From positions 1 to 6,770 of the forward strand of contig JAKCBU010000060.1 of the NCBI GenBank assembly GCA_021839095.1: a stretch of DNA of 6,770 bases, written 5' to 3'. Both the position numbers and the translations under genes were made by a program. Each line of letters starts with the position of its first letter. Position 1 is the stretch's first letter. The notes beneath the pieces are model-generated. The model was not told where the DNA came from. It did no database searches and saw only the letters and a program-made list of their open reading frames with translations. Positions 1-5,363 of the stretch are shown here, piece by piece. This stretch comes from Pseudomonadota bacterium (GTDB lineage Bacteria; Pseudomonadota; Gammaproteobacteria; Acidithiobacillales; Acidithiobacillaceae).

Positions 1-1
1 T

Positions 2-499
2 TGGGATAGTCAGAATGCGTGGCTGCGCCAGATCATCGCCCAGAATTATCTGTACATGAACCGCCAGCGTGGTCTGCAGATGGGCATCAAGGACAAGAGT
101 TGGGTTTGGGTGGAAAGCCACAATGGCAAAATTCGTGTCCAGATCAAGCTCATAGAGGGCTGTCAGGAAGATACGGTATGGACCTGGAACGCCATCGGCA
201 AACAGTCCGGTGCCTGGGGGTTGAAACCGGATGCCGCCGAAGCGACTCGTGGCTTCCTGATGAATCATCTGATCTCGGAGTTGTTACCGGTCAAACAGGG
301 GGAGCGGCGTCTGACGAACTCCGATCCGATCACGGGTCAGGCGGCCTGGTATGATCTAATGGTGAAGATTTACCCGGCAGCACCGGGAGAGGAGGGTGCC
401 TGGCCGGTATTCCCGACCATAAGGCCGTTGCCCGGAGACAAGCCTGCGTCTGACGTGCTGCGTTATCAGACGCACGCGCCCGTCAATCTGAAATCCTGA
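2..499 (+). CDS. soeA: Sulfite dehydrogenase (quinone) molybdopterin subunit SoeA, C-terminal part
   Basis: The reading frame is open from the window edge and gives the last 165 residues; the N-terminal [4Fe-4S] site and the Mo active-site domains lie outside. The visible part fits the C-terminal molybdopterin-dinucleotide-binding domain of the DMSO reductase superfamily. It starts with WDSQNAWLRQI and carries the SoeA-like stretches TWNAIGKQSGAW, EATRGFLMNHLISELLP and NSDPITGQAAWYDL. SoeA proteins oxidise sulfite directly to sulfate in the cytoplasm and pass electrons through SoeB and SoeC to quinone. The TGA stop lies 18 nt before the ferredoxin subunit gene, which supports an operon. Alternatives are a polysulfide, thiosulfate or sulfur reductase catalytic subunit of the same superfamily. 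I prefer SoeA because of these C-terminal motifs, the DmsC-type anchor two genes downstream and the sulfur-oxidation context, but the catalytic domain cannot be inspected. Confidence 0.75.
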   Translation, partial: WDSQNAWLRQIIAQNYLYMNRQRGLQMGIKDKSWVWVESHNGKIRVQIKLIEGCQEDTVWTWNAIGKQSGAWGLKPDAAEATRGFLMNHLISELLPVKQGERRLTNSDPITGQAAWYDLMVKIYPAAPGEEGAWPVFPTIRPLPGDKPASDVLRYQTHAPVNLKS

Positions 500-517
500 C
501 GCGCCAAGGAGGATGCC

Positions 518-1210
518 ATGAGACTCGGTTTAGTCATCGATCTGGACACTTGTGTAGGGTGCCACGCCTGTGCGGTGGCCTGCAAGGAATGGAATACCAG
601 CGGCATCACGGCACCGTTGACGGACTACAGCCCCTACGGCGCCCAGCCTTCCGGTGTGTGGTTCAATCGTATTCGCCACTTTGAAGTGGGCGACTATCCT
701 TACAACAAAACCATCAATTTTCCCATGTCCTGCATGCATTGCGAAAATGCGGAGTGCGTGACCGTGTGCCCGACCGGTGCTTCCTACAAGCGTGCCGAGG
801 ATGGGATCGTGCTAGTCGACCAGAGTAAATGCATGGGCTGCAACTATTGCGCTTGGGCCTGTCCTTATGGGGCTCGGGAATTGGACCGTGTCTCCGGCAC
901 CATGAAGAAGTGCACACTCTGCATCGATCGCATTTACGATATGGAGATCCCGGAAGAAGAGCGGCAGCCAGCCTGTGTGCTGACCTGTCCGGCGCATGCC
1001 CGCATGTTCGGCGATATCGACGATCCTGAGAGCCCGGTAAGCCGGGCGGTGCGTGAGCGGGGCGGGTACCAGCTTATGCCGGAGCTCGACTATGATCCTA
1101 CGAATCACTATTTGCCTCCTCGTGTCCACGCCCCCATCCCGACGGAAGCGCTTAAGAAAAAGGCCGCCCGCAAGGTGAAGGAATGGGTCAATCGTGTTGT
1201 CGAGCGCTGA
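518..1210 (+). CDS. soeB: Sulfite dehydrogenase iron-sulfur subunit SoeB (four [4Fe-4S] clusters)
   Basis: This 230-residue protein is the electron-transfer subunit linking the Mo subunit to the membrane anchor. All sixteen cluster cysteines of a DmsB/PsrB/SoeB-type protein are present: Cys12/15/18/22, Cys72/75/80/84, Cys105/108/111/115 and Cys132/135/153/157. It should therefore bind four [4Fe-4S] clusters. There is no signal peptide or Tat motif, so it is cytoplasmic, as expected for Soe. The C-terminal 30 residues are lysine/arginine-rich. The start is fixed by a strong AAGGAGG at 506-512, just ahead of the ATG. The gene lies 18 nt after soeA and 9 nt before soeC. The protein class is very secure; the Soe assignment rather than another sulfur or DMSO-type reductase depends on the neighbours. 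Confidence 0.85.
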   Translation: MRLGLVIDLDTCVGCHACAVACKEWNTSGITAPLTDYSPYGAQPSGVWFNRIRHFEVGDYPYNKTINFPMSCMHCENAECVTVCPTGASYKRAEDGIVLVDQSKCMGCNYCAWACPYGARELDRVSGTMKKCTLCIDRIYDMEIPEEERQPACVLTCPAHARMFGDIDDPESPVSRAVRERGGYQLMPELDYDPTNHYLPPRVHAPIPTEALKKKAARKVKEWVNRVVER

Positions 1211-1219
1211 GGAGGTACC

Positions 1220-2158
1220 ATGCATCCGGCTCTCGCAGTGATTTTCCTGACGCTGTTCTCCGGTGGCGGATTTGGGATCGCCGCGCTCACGGCCATCGTC
1301 AACGACTTCCAGATTGACGGAGGTCTTAATCCGTTGCAGACGATGGTGGCCATGATCCTCTCTCTGGTGTTCGTCAGTATCGGCATGCTGTCCTCTACCG
1401 CGCATCTGGCCAACCCCAAAAACGCATGGCGTGCATTCACCCGTTGGCGCACCTCCTGGCTGGCGCGTGAGGGGGTGTTCGCGGTGCTCTATTATCCCTT
1501 CGCCGCACTGTACCTGAGCTGGGTATTTTTCACCGGCGGCACCCACGATCCCGTCGGTCTGATCCTGGCTAACCTGACCGGGATCATCGGACTCATCACG
1601 GTATTTTGCCAAGGCATGATTTATGCCGTGTTGCGTACCATCCGCCAGTGGAATACCCCCCTGGTCCCCACCAACTTTTATGCGATGGGGCTGGCGACGG
1701 GCGCCACCGTGCTGGCCGCCGAGCGGATCATCATGGGTGCGCCGGCGGAAACGCTGGTCGGCATGGCGCTGGTCCTGTTGACGGTATCCGCGGTGCTCAA
1801 AGGGATCTATTATTTCTGGATCAGCCGTCCGCGCGGTCCATCCATTCGTACGGCCACGGGTTTTAATCGCTCCACCGTGCGTATCCTGGATCAGGGGCAT
1901 ACGTTCGGAACCTTTCTAACGGAAGAGTTCGGGCATACGCTGCCAGCGGGCAAGGCGCGCGGCATCAAGGCCATGATGTATTTCTTCGCCTTTGTCCTCC
2001 CCATCGCCGCGTTGGCAGTGGGCCTCGCTCTCGCGCAAACGACTCTTGCCTGGGTTGCTGTTCTGTCGGTGATTTTCGGGGTTGGCGTGGAGCGCTGGTT
2101 GTTTTTTGTCGAAGCGCAACATGTGGTCAACCTCTATCATGGGCGGCAGCAGTGTTGA
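1220..2158 (+). CDS. soeC: Sulfite dehydrogenase membrane anchor SoeC (DmsC-type)
   Basis: This is a 312-residue polytopic membrane protein with about eight hydrophobic segments, roughly at residues 3-25, 41-63, 86-105, 113-135, 152-170, 175-199, 250-271 and 274-293. The loop HLANPKNAWRAFTRWRTSWL followed by AREG (residues 62-84) is typical of DmsC-family anchors, as is the C-terminal RWLFFVEAQHVVNLYHG (residues 292-308). Such anchors hold the catalytic and iron-sulfur subunits on the membrane and exchange electrons with quinone; here the flow would be from sulfite into the quinone pool. The start follows AGGAGG at 1210-1215, which overlaps the soeB stop by one base, so translational coupling is likely. 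An NrfD/PsrC-type anchor is less likely because of the DmsC-like loop. The protein ends in cysteine. Confidence 0.8.
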   Translation: MHPALAVIFLTLFSGGGFGIAALTAIVNDFQIDGGLNPLQTMVAMILSLVFVSIGMLSSTAHLANPKNAWRAFTRWRTSWLAREGVFAVLYYPFAALYLSWVFFTGGTHDPVGLILANLTGIIGLITVFCQGMIYAVLRTIRQWNTPLVPTNFYAMGLATGATVLAAERIIMGAPAETLVGMALVLLTVSAVLKGIYYFWISRPRGPSIRTATGFNRSTVRILDQGHTFGTFLTEEFGHTLPAGKARGIKAMMYFFAFVLPIAALAVGLALAQTTLAWVAVLSVIFGVGVERWLFFVEAQHVVNLYHGRQQC

Positions 2159-2273
2159 ACCGGGTCTCAAGAGAGGTTTAGTATGAACCCTTTGGGGTAT
2201 TCCAGATCGTAGTGGCGGTTGCGCCGCAGGGTCTCGAAGCCAGCAAGGGAAGGCACCCCAGGAGTCAAGTGAC
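2159..2273 (+). other. Intergenic gap soeC-moaA, with weak promoter-like elements
   Basis: This 115-nt gap is much longer than the gaps inside soeABC. A weak promoter-like pair, TTGAAC (2155-2160) and TAGTAT (2179-2184), has an 18-nt spacer and matches four of six bases at each hexamer. GGGTCTC occurs twice in direct orientation, near 2163 and near 2230. Short GC stems are possible, for example GGCG/CGCC around 2214-2225. A nine-codon ATG reading frame at 2183-2212 has a GAGAGG upstream but no recognisable product. I saw no rho-independent terminator and could not recognise a molybdenum-cofactor riboswitch. moaA may thus be read through from soeC, with or without help from its own weak promoter. 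Confidence 0.3.
2260..2264 (+). promoter_or_regulatory. Ribosome binding site deciding the moaA start
   Basis: AGGAG lies nine bases before the ATG at 2274. This favours that start over the in-frame ATG at 2310, which has no comparably good site. Confidence 0.65.
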
Positions 2274-3302
2274 ATGCTGCAGCGGGTACGTGCAAAAACG
2301 GAACGGGAAATGGCGTTGGCGGATCAGTTCGGTCGGCGCGTCACCTATTTGCGCATTTCGGTAACGGAGCACTGCAATTTTCGCTGTAGTTACTGTTCCC
2401 CCGAGGAGGGTACCCCCTTCTTCGCGCGAGAAGACCATCTGCAAGCCGAGGAGTATGACCGTCTGATCCGTATCTTCAGTGGATTCGGTGTCCGTCATGT
2501 GCGTTTCACCGGCGGCGAACCCCTCATACACCCGCGCATCCTCTCCCTGGTTGGTTCCGCGCGACGTTATGGCGTAGGGAAGATCAGTGTAAGCACCAAC
2601 GGGTTGTTGTTGGGGCGCCGGGCAGCGGCGCTCCGGCAGGTGGGGGTCAACAACCTGAATATCAGTCTCGATAGTCTCGATCCCGAAGTGTTTGCGCGGG
2701 TGACCCGAGGAGGCGAACTGCGTACGGTGCTTGAAGGGATCGAGGCGGCGATCTTGGCGAGGATCCCCCGGATAAAACTCAATGTCGTGTTGTTACGCCA
2801 AAACAACGGGGAGGGCTTGCTCGCACTGATCGAGTATGCGATGCAGCGTGGCATCGACATACGCTTCATTGAAACCATGCCCCTCGGCGCGGCGGGTGCG
2901 GATGCTCAAGGTGAGCAGTTCCTCGGCGTTGCAGAAGCCCGGCGGACCATCGAAAATCATCTCGGTCCGTTGCAAATGGTGGCCCGACCTGCGGACAATG
3001 GTCCAGCCCGTCTCTACCAGCTGCCGGGAGTGCGCTCACAAGTGGGGTTCATTACGCCGATCAGCGACAATTTCTGTGCGAGCTGCAATCGGGTACGTTT
3101 GACCGCGACGGGGCGCTTGGTCTATTGCCTAGGCCAAGACATCGGTCTGGAGCTTCTGCCCCTGTTGCGCGGAACGCATACCGACCGGCAGATCGCTGAG
3201 GCTATCATGGAAGGTATTTGGCGCGACAAACCGGAGCGGCATCACTTTGTGGATGATCCCGGCCGTTCGGCGCGAGTCTTCATGATGCGGCTCGGCGGAT
3301 AG
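2274..3302 (+). CDS. moaA: GTP 3',8-cyclase MoaA (radical SAM, molybdenum cofactor synthesis)
   Basis: MoaA uses S-adenosylmethionine to convert GTP to (8S)-3',8-cyclo-7,8-dihydroguanosine 5'-triphosphate, the first step toward molybdopterin. The 342-residue protein is slightly longer than the common size of about 330. The radical-SAM motif CxxxCxxC is Cys34/38/41 within TEHCNFRCSYC. FTGGEPL (residues 78-84) is the SAM-contacting motif. The C-terminal substrate-binding cluster is Cys268/271/285 within FCASCNRVRLTATG, with the associated Asn272, Arg273 and Arg275. The protein ends in Gly-Gly, the functional tail of true MoaA proteins. All expected catalytic features are therefore present, arguing against a diverged radical-SAM paralogue. 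It sits between a molybdoenzyme operon and the sulfur-transfer genes, suggesting dedicated cofactor supply for SoeA. No other moa or moe gene is in the window. Confidence 0.93.
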   Translation: MLQRVRAKTEREMALADQFGRRVTYLRISVTEHCNFRCSYCSPEEGTPFFAREDHLQAEEYDRLIRIFSGFGVRHVRFTGGEPLIHPRILSLVGSARRYGVGKISVSTNGLLLGRRAAALRQVGVNNLNISLDSLDPEVFARVTRGGELRTVLEGIEAAILARIPRIKLNVVLLRQNNGEGLLALIEYAMQRGIDIRFIETMPLGAAGADAQGEQFLGVAEARRTIENHLGPLQMVARPADNGPARLYQLPGVRSQVGFITPISDNFCASCNRVRLTATGRLVYCLGQDIGLELLPLLRGTHTDRQIAEAIMEGIWRDKPERHHFVDDPGRSARVFMMRLGG

Positions 3303-3402
3303 TACTATTATGGGTAGTCGACACTGCGCGCCATGTGATGCTGGGCGTAGACCGTTCGACCAACTTTAATTCCTTTCATTGTGACATTGTAGCGAGTGGC
3401 CC
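3303..3402 (+). other. Intergenic gap moaA-rhd
   Basis: This 100-nt gap becomes AT-rich toward rhd. It holds two -10-like hexamers, TATTAT (3306-3311) and TTTAAT (3365-3370), but neither has a convincing -35 element at normal spacing. No terminator hairpin with a T tract was seen. It could hold the start of the sulfur-transfer/sHdr transcription unit, but the sequence alone does not prove it. Confidence 0.25.
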
Positions 3403-3735
3403 ATGCACGGTTTTCAAGAAATTACCGCAGATCAGCTTAACGCATTGACGGAACAAGGAGAGGCGTTCACCCTGATCGACGTGCGTTCACCCGGAGAGGT
3501 TGCCCGGGGCGTCATTGCGGGTGCCAAACACCTGCCCCTGCATCTGCTTCCCATGTCCATGCAGCAGATGGACAAATCGCAGACGACGGTTTTCTACTGC
3601 CTGAGCGGCGCCCGTTCGGCACAGGCGGCGGCGTTCGCTGCGGCGCAAGGCTTTGGTCGAGCGTTTAATTTGCGAGGAGGAATATCTGCATGGGCCAGCC
3701 GGGGATTCCCCCTCGTGCAGTTGTCCAGTCAATAA
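3403..3735 (+). CDS. Single-domain rhodanese-like sulfurtransferase (Rhd)
   Basis: Rhodaneses carry sulfane sulfur as a cysteine persulfide; here the likely job is to load TusA with sulfur for the sHdr complex. The 110-residue protein is one compact rhodanese domain without a signal peptide, so it is cytoplasmic. Visible family features are LIDVRSPGEVARGVIAGAKH (residues 24-43, the CH2A-like region), the active-site loop CLSGAR with catalytic Cys66, and GGISAW (residues 92-97) near the C-terminus. Cys66 is the only cysteine. The ATG has only a weak GAGTGG-type ribosome site at 3394-3399. The gene stands 121 nt before tusA and matches the rhd gene that opens the rhd-tusA-dsrE-hdr clusters of Acidithiobacillus. 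Family assignment is secure; the sulfur donor and acceptor are inferred from context. Confidence 0.9.
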   Translation: MHGFQEITADQLNALTEQGEAFTLIDVRSPGEVARGVIAGAKHLPLHLLPMSMQQMDKSQTTVFYCLSGARSAQAAAFAAAQGFGRAFNLRGGISAWASRGFPLVQLSSQ

Positions 3736-3749
3736 GGATATTCTAAAAT
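3721..3749 (+). promoter_or_regulatory. Candidate sigma70-type promoter ahead of tusA
   Basis: TTGTCC (3721-3726) and TAAAAT (3744-3749) are separated by exactly 17 bases, matching four and five of the six consensus positions. The -35 element lies in the last codons of rhd. Transcription would start near 3756 and leave a leader of about 100 nt before tusA. The surrounding AT-rich tract (about 3735-3785) contrasts with the GC-rich genes. A second, weaker pair is TTGCTG (3784-3789) and TAGAGT (3807-3812), also 17 bases apart. Confidence 0.45.
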
Positions 3750-3856
3750 ATGGATGCTTAATCATCAAATCAAAATATTTGCCTTGCTGTTCATGCTTTT
3801 CCTGAATAGAGTCGTGCAAGTGGTTTTTTCGAGATCATCACTGAGGAGGTTCACTC

Positions 3857-4087
3857 ATGGTACAAGAAGACAAGGTACTCGACGCCCGCGGACTGAACTG
3901 TCCGCTACCGATTCTCCGCACCAAAAAAGCGCTTGGTGAGTTGACCGCCGGACAGGTTCTGAAGGTCGTGGCCACCGACCCGGGTGCCGTGAAAGATTTT
4001 GAAGCGTTCGCCAAGCAGACGAAAAATCCTTTGCTGGAGCACGCGGAAGCGGGCGGAGAATTTATCTTCTTCATCCAAAAGGCCTAA
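3857..4087 (+). CDS. tusA: Sulfur carrier protein TusA
   Basis: TusA is a small cytoplasmic sulfur carrier holding sulfur as a persulfide, or a thiosulfonate, on one cysteine. The 76-residue protein has the usual length and the signature LDARGLNCPLPILRTKKAL. The sulfur-bearing residue is Cys15 in the CPLP motif, and it is the only cysteine. The rest follows the two-layer alpha/beta fold pattern, including VVATDPGAVKDFEAFAKQ (residues 37-54) and the terminal EFIFFIQK. A strong GAGGAGG at 3843-3849 precedes the ATG. In sulfur oxidisers with dsr or sHdr systems TusA is the central donor between rhodanese, DsrE proteins and the oxidising complex, and its position between rhd and dsrE fits. An alternative role in tRNA thiolation is possible but less likely here. 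Confidence 0.93.
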   Translation: MVQEDKVLDARGLNCPLPILRTKKALGELTAGQVLKVVATDPGAVKDFEAFAKQTKNPLLEHAEAGGEFIFFIQKA

Positions 4088-4131
4088 TTCATCAGGGTTG
4101 GGTACAGAGGCCCGGCCGGGAGTGCGAAATA
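4088..4131 (+). other. tusA-dsrE spacer with a palindrome over the dsrE ribosome site
   Basis: This 44-nt spacer contains the perfect palindrome CCCGGCCGGG at 4111-4120. The likely dsrE ribosome binding site GGGAG (4118-4122) overlaps its right arm, nine bases before the ATG. A hairpin here would have only three GC pairs around a four-base loop, so sequestration of the site would be weak. Confidence 0.35.
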
Positions 4132-4602
4132 ATGGACGAGAAAAAATTAGCAATTATCGCTACGAAAGGCACCTTGGACTGGGGTTATCCCCCGTTCATT
4201 TTAGCCTCCACGGCGGCGGCGCTGGGTTATGCGACGGAAATTTTCTTCACTTTTTATGGGTTGCAGTTGTTGAAGAAGGACTTGAGTCACTTGCGTGTGA
4301 GCCCGCTCGGGAACCCGGCGATGCCCATGCCGGTGCCGATGCCGACACTGATGATGGTGCTCCCGGGTATGGAAGGGATGGCGACCTCCATGATGAAGAG
4401 TAAAATGAAGGCAAAGGGTGTGGCGAGTCTGGAGGAGTTGCGCGAACTCTGCGTGGAGGCGGAAGTACGGATGGTGGCTTGCCAGATGACGGTGGACCTA
4501 TTCGAATTTGACACCGCTGACTTCATCGACGGCATTGAACTGGGGGGTGCTGCGTCGTTCTTCGAGTTCGCTGGAGAGTCGGATATCACGCTCTTCATCT
4601 GA
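4132..4602 (+). CDS. dsrE: DsrE/DsrF/DrsH-like sulfurtransferase (DsrE2/DsrE3 type)
   Basis: This 156-residue protein belongs to the DsrE-like sulfur-carrier family with the opening KLAIIATKGTLDWGYPPFIL, a hydrophobic helix (residues 21-47) and LRVSPLGNPAMPMPVPMP. Cys107 and Cys117 are the only cysteines; Cys117, in VACQMTVDLF, is the probable sulfur-binding residue. Residues 64-92 hold ten methionines in 29 positions and several prolines. In rhd-tusA-dsrE clusters such proteins exchange sulfur or thiosulfonate groups with TusA before oxidation by sHdr. Hydrophobic segments near residues 21-47 and 136-147 leave membrane association open, as described for some DsrE2 proteins. I cannot separate DsrE2 from DsrE3 subclasses without an alignment. 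It is followed by hdrC1 after 64 nt. Confidence 0.85.
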   Translation: MDEKKLAIIATKGTLDWGYPPFILASTAAALGYATEIFFTFYGLQLLKKDLSHLRVSPLGNPAMPMPVPMPTLMMVLPGMEGMATSMMKSKMKAKGVASLEELRELCVEAEVRMVACQMTVDLFEFDTADFIDGIELGGAASFFEFAGESDITLFI

Positions 4603-4605
4603 ACC

Positions 4606-4683
4606 ATGGATCTGCGTTGCGAGTCCAACGGGGTGACGTATCAAATCGATAGCGAGGAGCGAGTAGATGGCGACTTACGCTGA
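4606..4683 (+). CDS. Possible 25-codon open reading frame between dsrE and hdrC1
   Basis: An ATG three bases after the dsrE stop opens a 25-residue frame that ends 17 nt inside hdrC1, in another frame. The peptide starts MDLRCESNGVTYQI and is mostly acidic and polar, with one cysteine. There is no purine-rich ribosome site ahead of it; reinitiation after dsrE is the only evident way to translate it. I do not recognise it. It may be a chance frame spanning the hdrC1 leader. Confidence 0.12.
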   Translation: MDLRCESNGVTYQIDSEERVDGDLR

Positions 4684-5353
4684 AATGAAAGAGATGTTTG
4701 ACGAAATTCGTGCGGATTTTCGTTACGATCACGAACTCAATGGATGTCTGAATTGTGGCATTTGTACAGCCACCTGCCCGTCTGCGCAGTTCTATGACTA
4801 CAGCCCGCGTGAAATCGTCCAGTTGCTGTGGACGGAAAATGTCGAGCAGATCTACGATGCCATGCAGGAAAAGATCTGGGCTTGCGCGCAATGCATGACT
4901 TGCGCGGCGCGTTGCCCTTTCAAGAATTCTCCTGGCGGCCTGGTCATGATCATGCGCGAGGTTTCCATTCGTCATGGTATGCAATCGGCCAAGGATGTGC
5001 TGCGCCCTTTTGGGCGGGTCATGCTCAAACTGATTACCACGGGCAACCAGCTCTCCCCCGATATGATTCAGCCCGACCACTTTCCCGACTGGGGCCCCAA
5101 TATCCAGAAAGTGGAGGGTGACCTGCGGATGCTGCGAAAGGCCATTCCGGTAAGGACGTTGCAAACCGTTGAAACAGCCTGGGAAGTGTCTTTGAAGACT
5201 TCAGTGGAGATGTATACCATCTGGGAGATGACGGGTGTGCTCAAATCCCTGGAAACGATGGATGAAAACCTTTTCGACGTGATCGAAGACTTTATTGACG
5301 AGAAACGCGAAGATTATGAAGACTGGCTCGAGAGTCAGAGCGATAAGGACTGA
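4667..5353 (+). CDS. hdrC1: sHdr complex iron-sulfur subunit HdrC1
   Basis: This 228-residue protein resembles subunit C of heterodisulfide reductase and carries two classical CxxCxxCxxxC[P] motifs: Cys27/30/33/37 (CLNCGICTATCP) and Cys73/76/79/83 (CAQCMTCAARCP). Two [4Fe-4S] clusters are expected, passing electrons between HdrA flavin and the HdrB active-site subunit. There is no signal peptide, so it is cytoplasmic. The C-terminal half (residues 100-228) has no cysteine and ends in a strongly acidic tail (EDFIDEKREDYEDWLE). The start is set by GAGGAG at 4654-4659. The gene is followed at 10 nt by hdrB1. In sulfur oxidisers this gene begins the hdrC1-B1-A-orf2-C2-B2 cluster. A methanogen-type role is unlikely given rhd, tusA and dsrE alongside. 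The first 40 codons are notably poor in G/C third positions (18 of 40 by hand count), unlike hdrB1. Confidence 0.9.
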   Translation: MATYAEMKEMFDEIRADFRYDHELNGCLNCGICTATCPSAQFYDYSPREIVQLLWTENVEQIYDAMQEKIWACAQCMTCAARCPFKNSPGGLVMIMREVSIRHGMQSAKDVLRPFGRVMLKLITTGNQLSPDMIQPDHFPDWGPNIQKVEGDLRMLRKAIPVRTLQTVETAWEVSLKTSVEMYTIWEMTGVLKSLETMDENLFDVIEDFIDEKREDYEDWLESQSDKD

Positions 5354-5357
5354 GGAG
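5351..5357 (+). promoter_or_regulatory. Ribosome binding site deciding the hdrB1 start
   Basis: TGAGGAG joins the hdrC1 stop codon to a purine-rich ribosome site, six bases before the ATG at 5364. It rules in that ATG rather than the upstream in-frame ATG at 5295, which would put 23 extra residues inside hdrC1. Stop and ribosome site overlapping suggests coupled translation. Confidence 0.75.
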
Positions 5358-5363
5358 ACCATC

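Noticed and set aside
1032..1047. Hairpin GCCCGG-TAAG-CCGGGC inside soeB, considered as a terminator
   Set aside because: It lies in the middle of the coding sequence, has no T tract, and the gene continues with conserved spacing into soeC.
812..1900. Minus-strand open frame (362 codons) across soeB and soeC
   Set aside because: Low-complexity Arg/Gly/His/Asp-rich translation, crossing two convincing + strand genes with conserved cysteines and membrane helices.
2159..2273. Molybdenum-cofactor riboswitch before moaA
   Set aside because: The location is suitable, but the sequence does not show a recognisable aptamer and only short stems can be drawn. A covariance-model search (Rfam Moco model) would decide.
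3754..3939. Hydrophobic 61-codon frame before and into tusA
   Set aside because: The hydrophobic part only reflects the AT-rich leader. It has no properly spaced ribosome site and overlaps the first third of tusA out of frame.
5295..5363. Upstream start adding 23 residues to HdrB1
   Set aside because: The extension lies inside hdrC1 in another frame, reads as basic non-conserved sequence, and the ribosome site at 5351-5357 fits the ATG at 5364.
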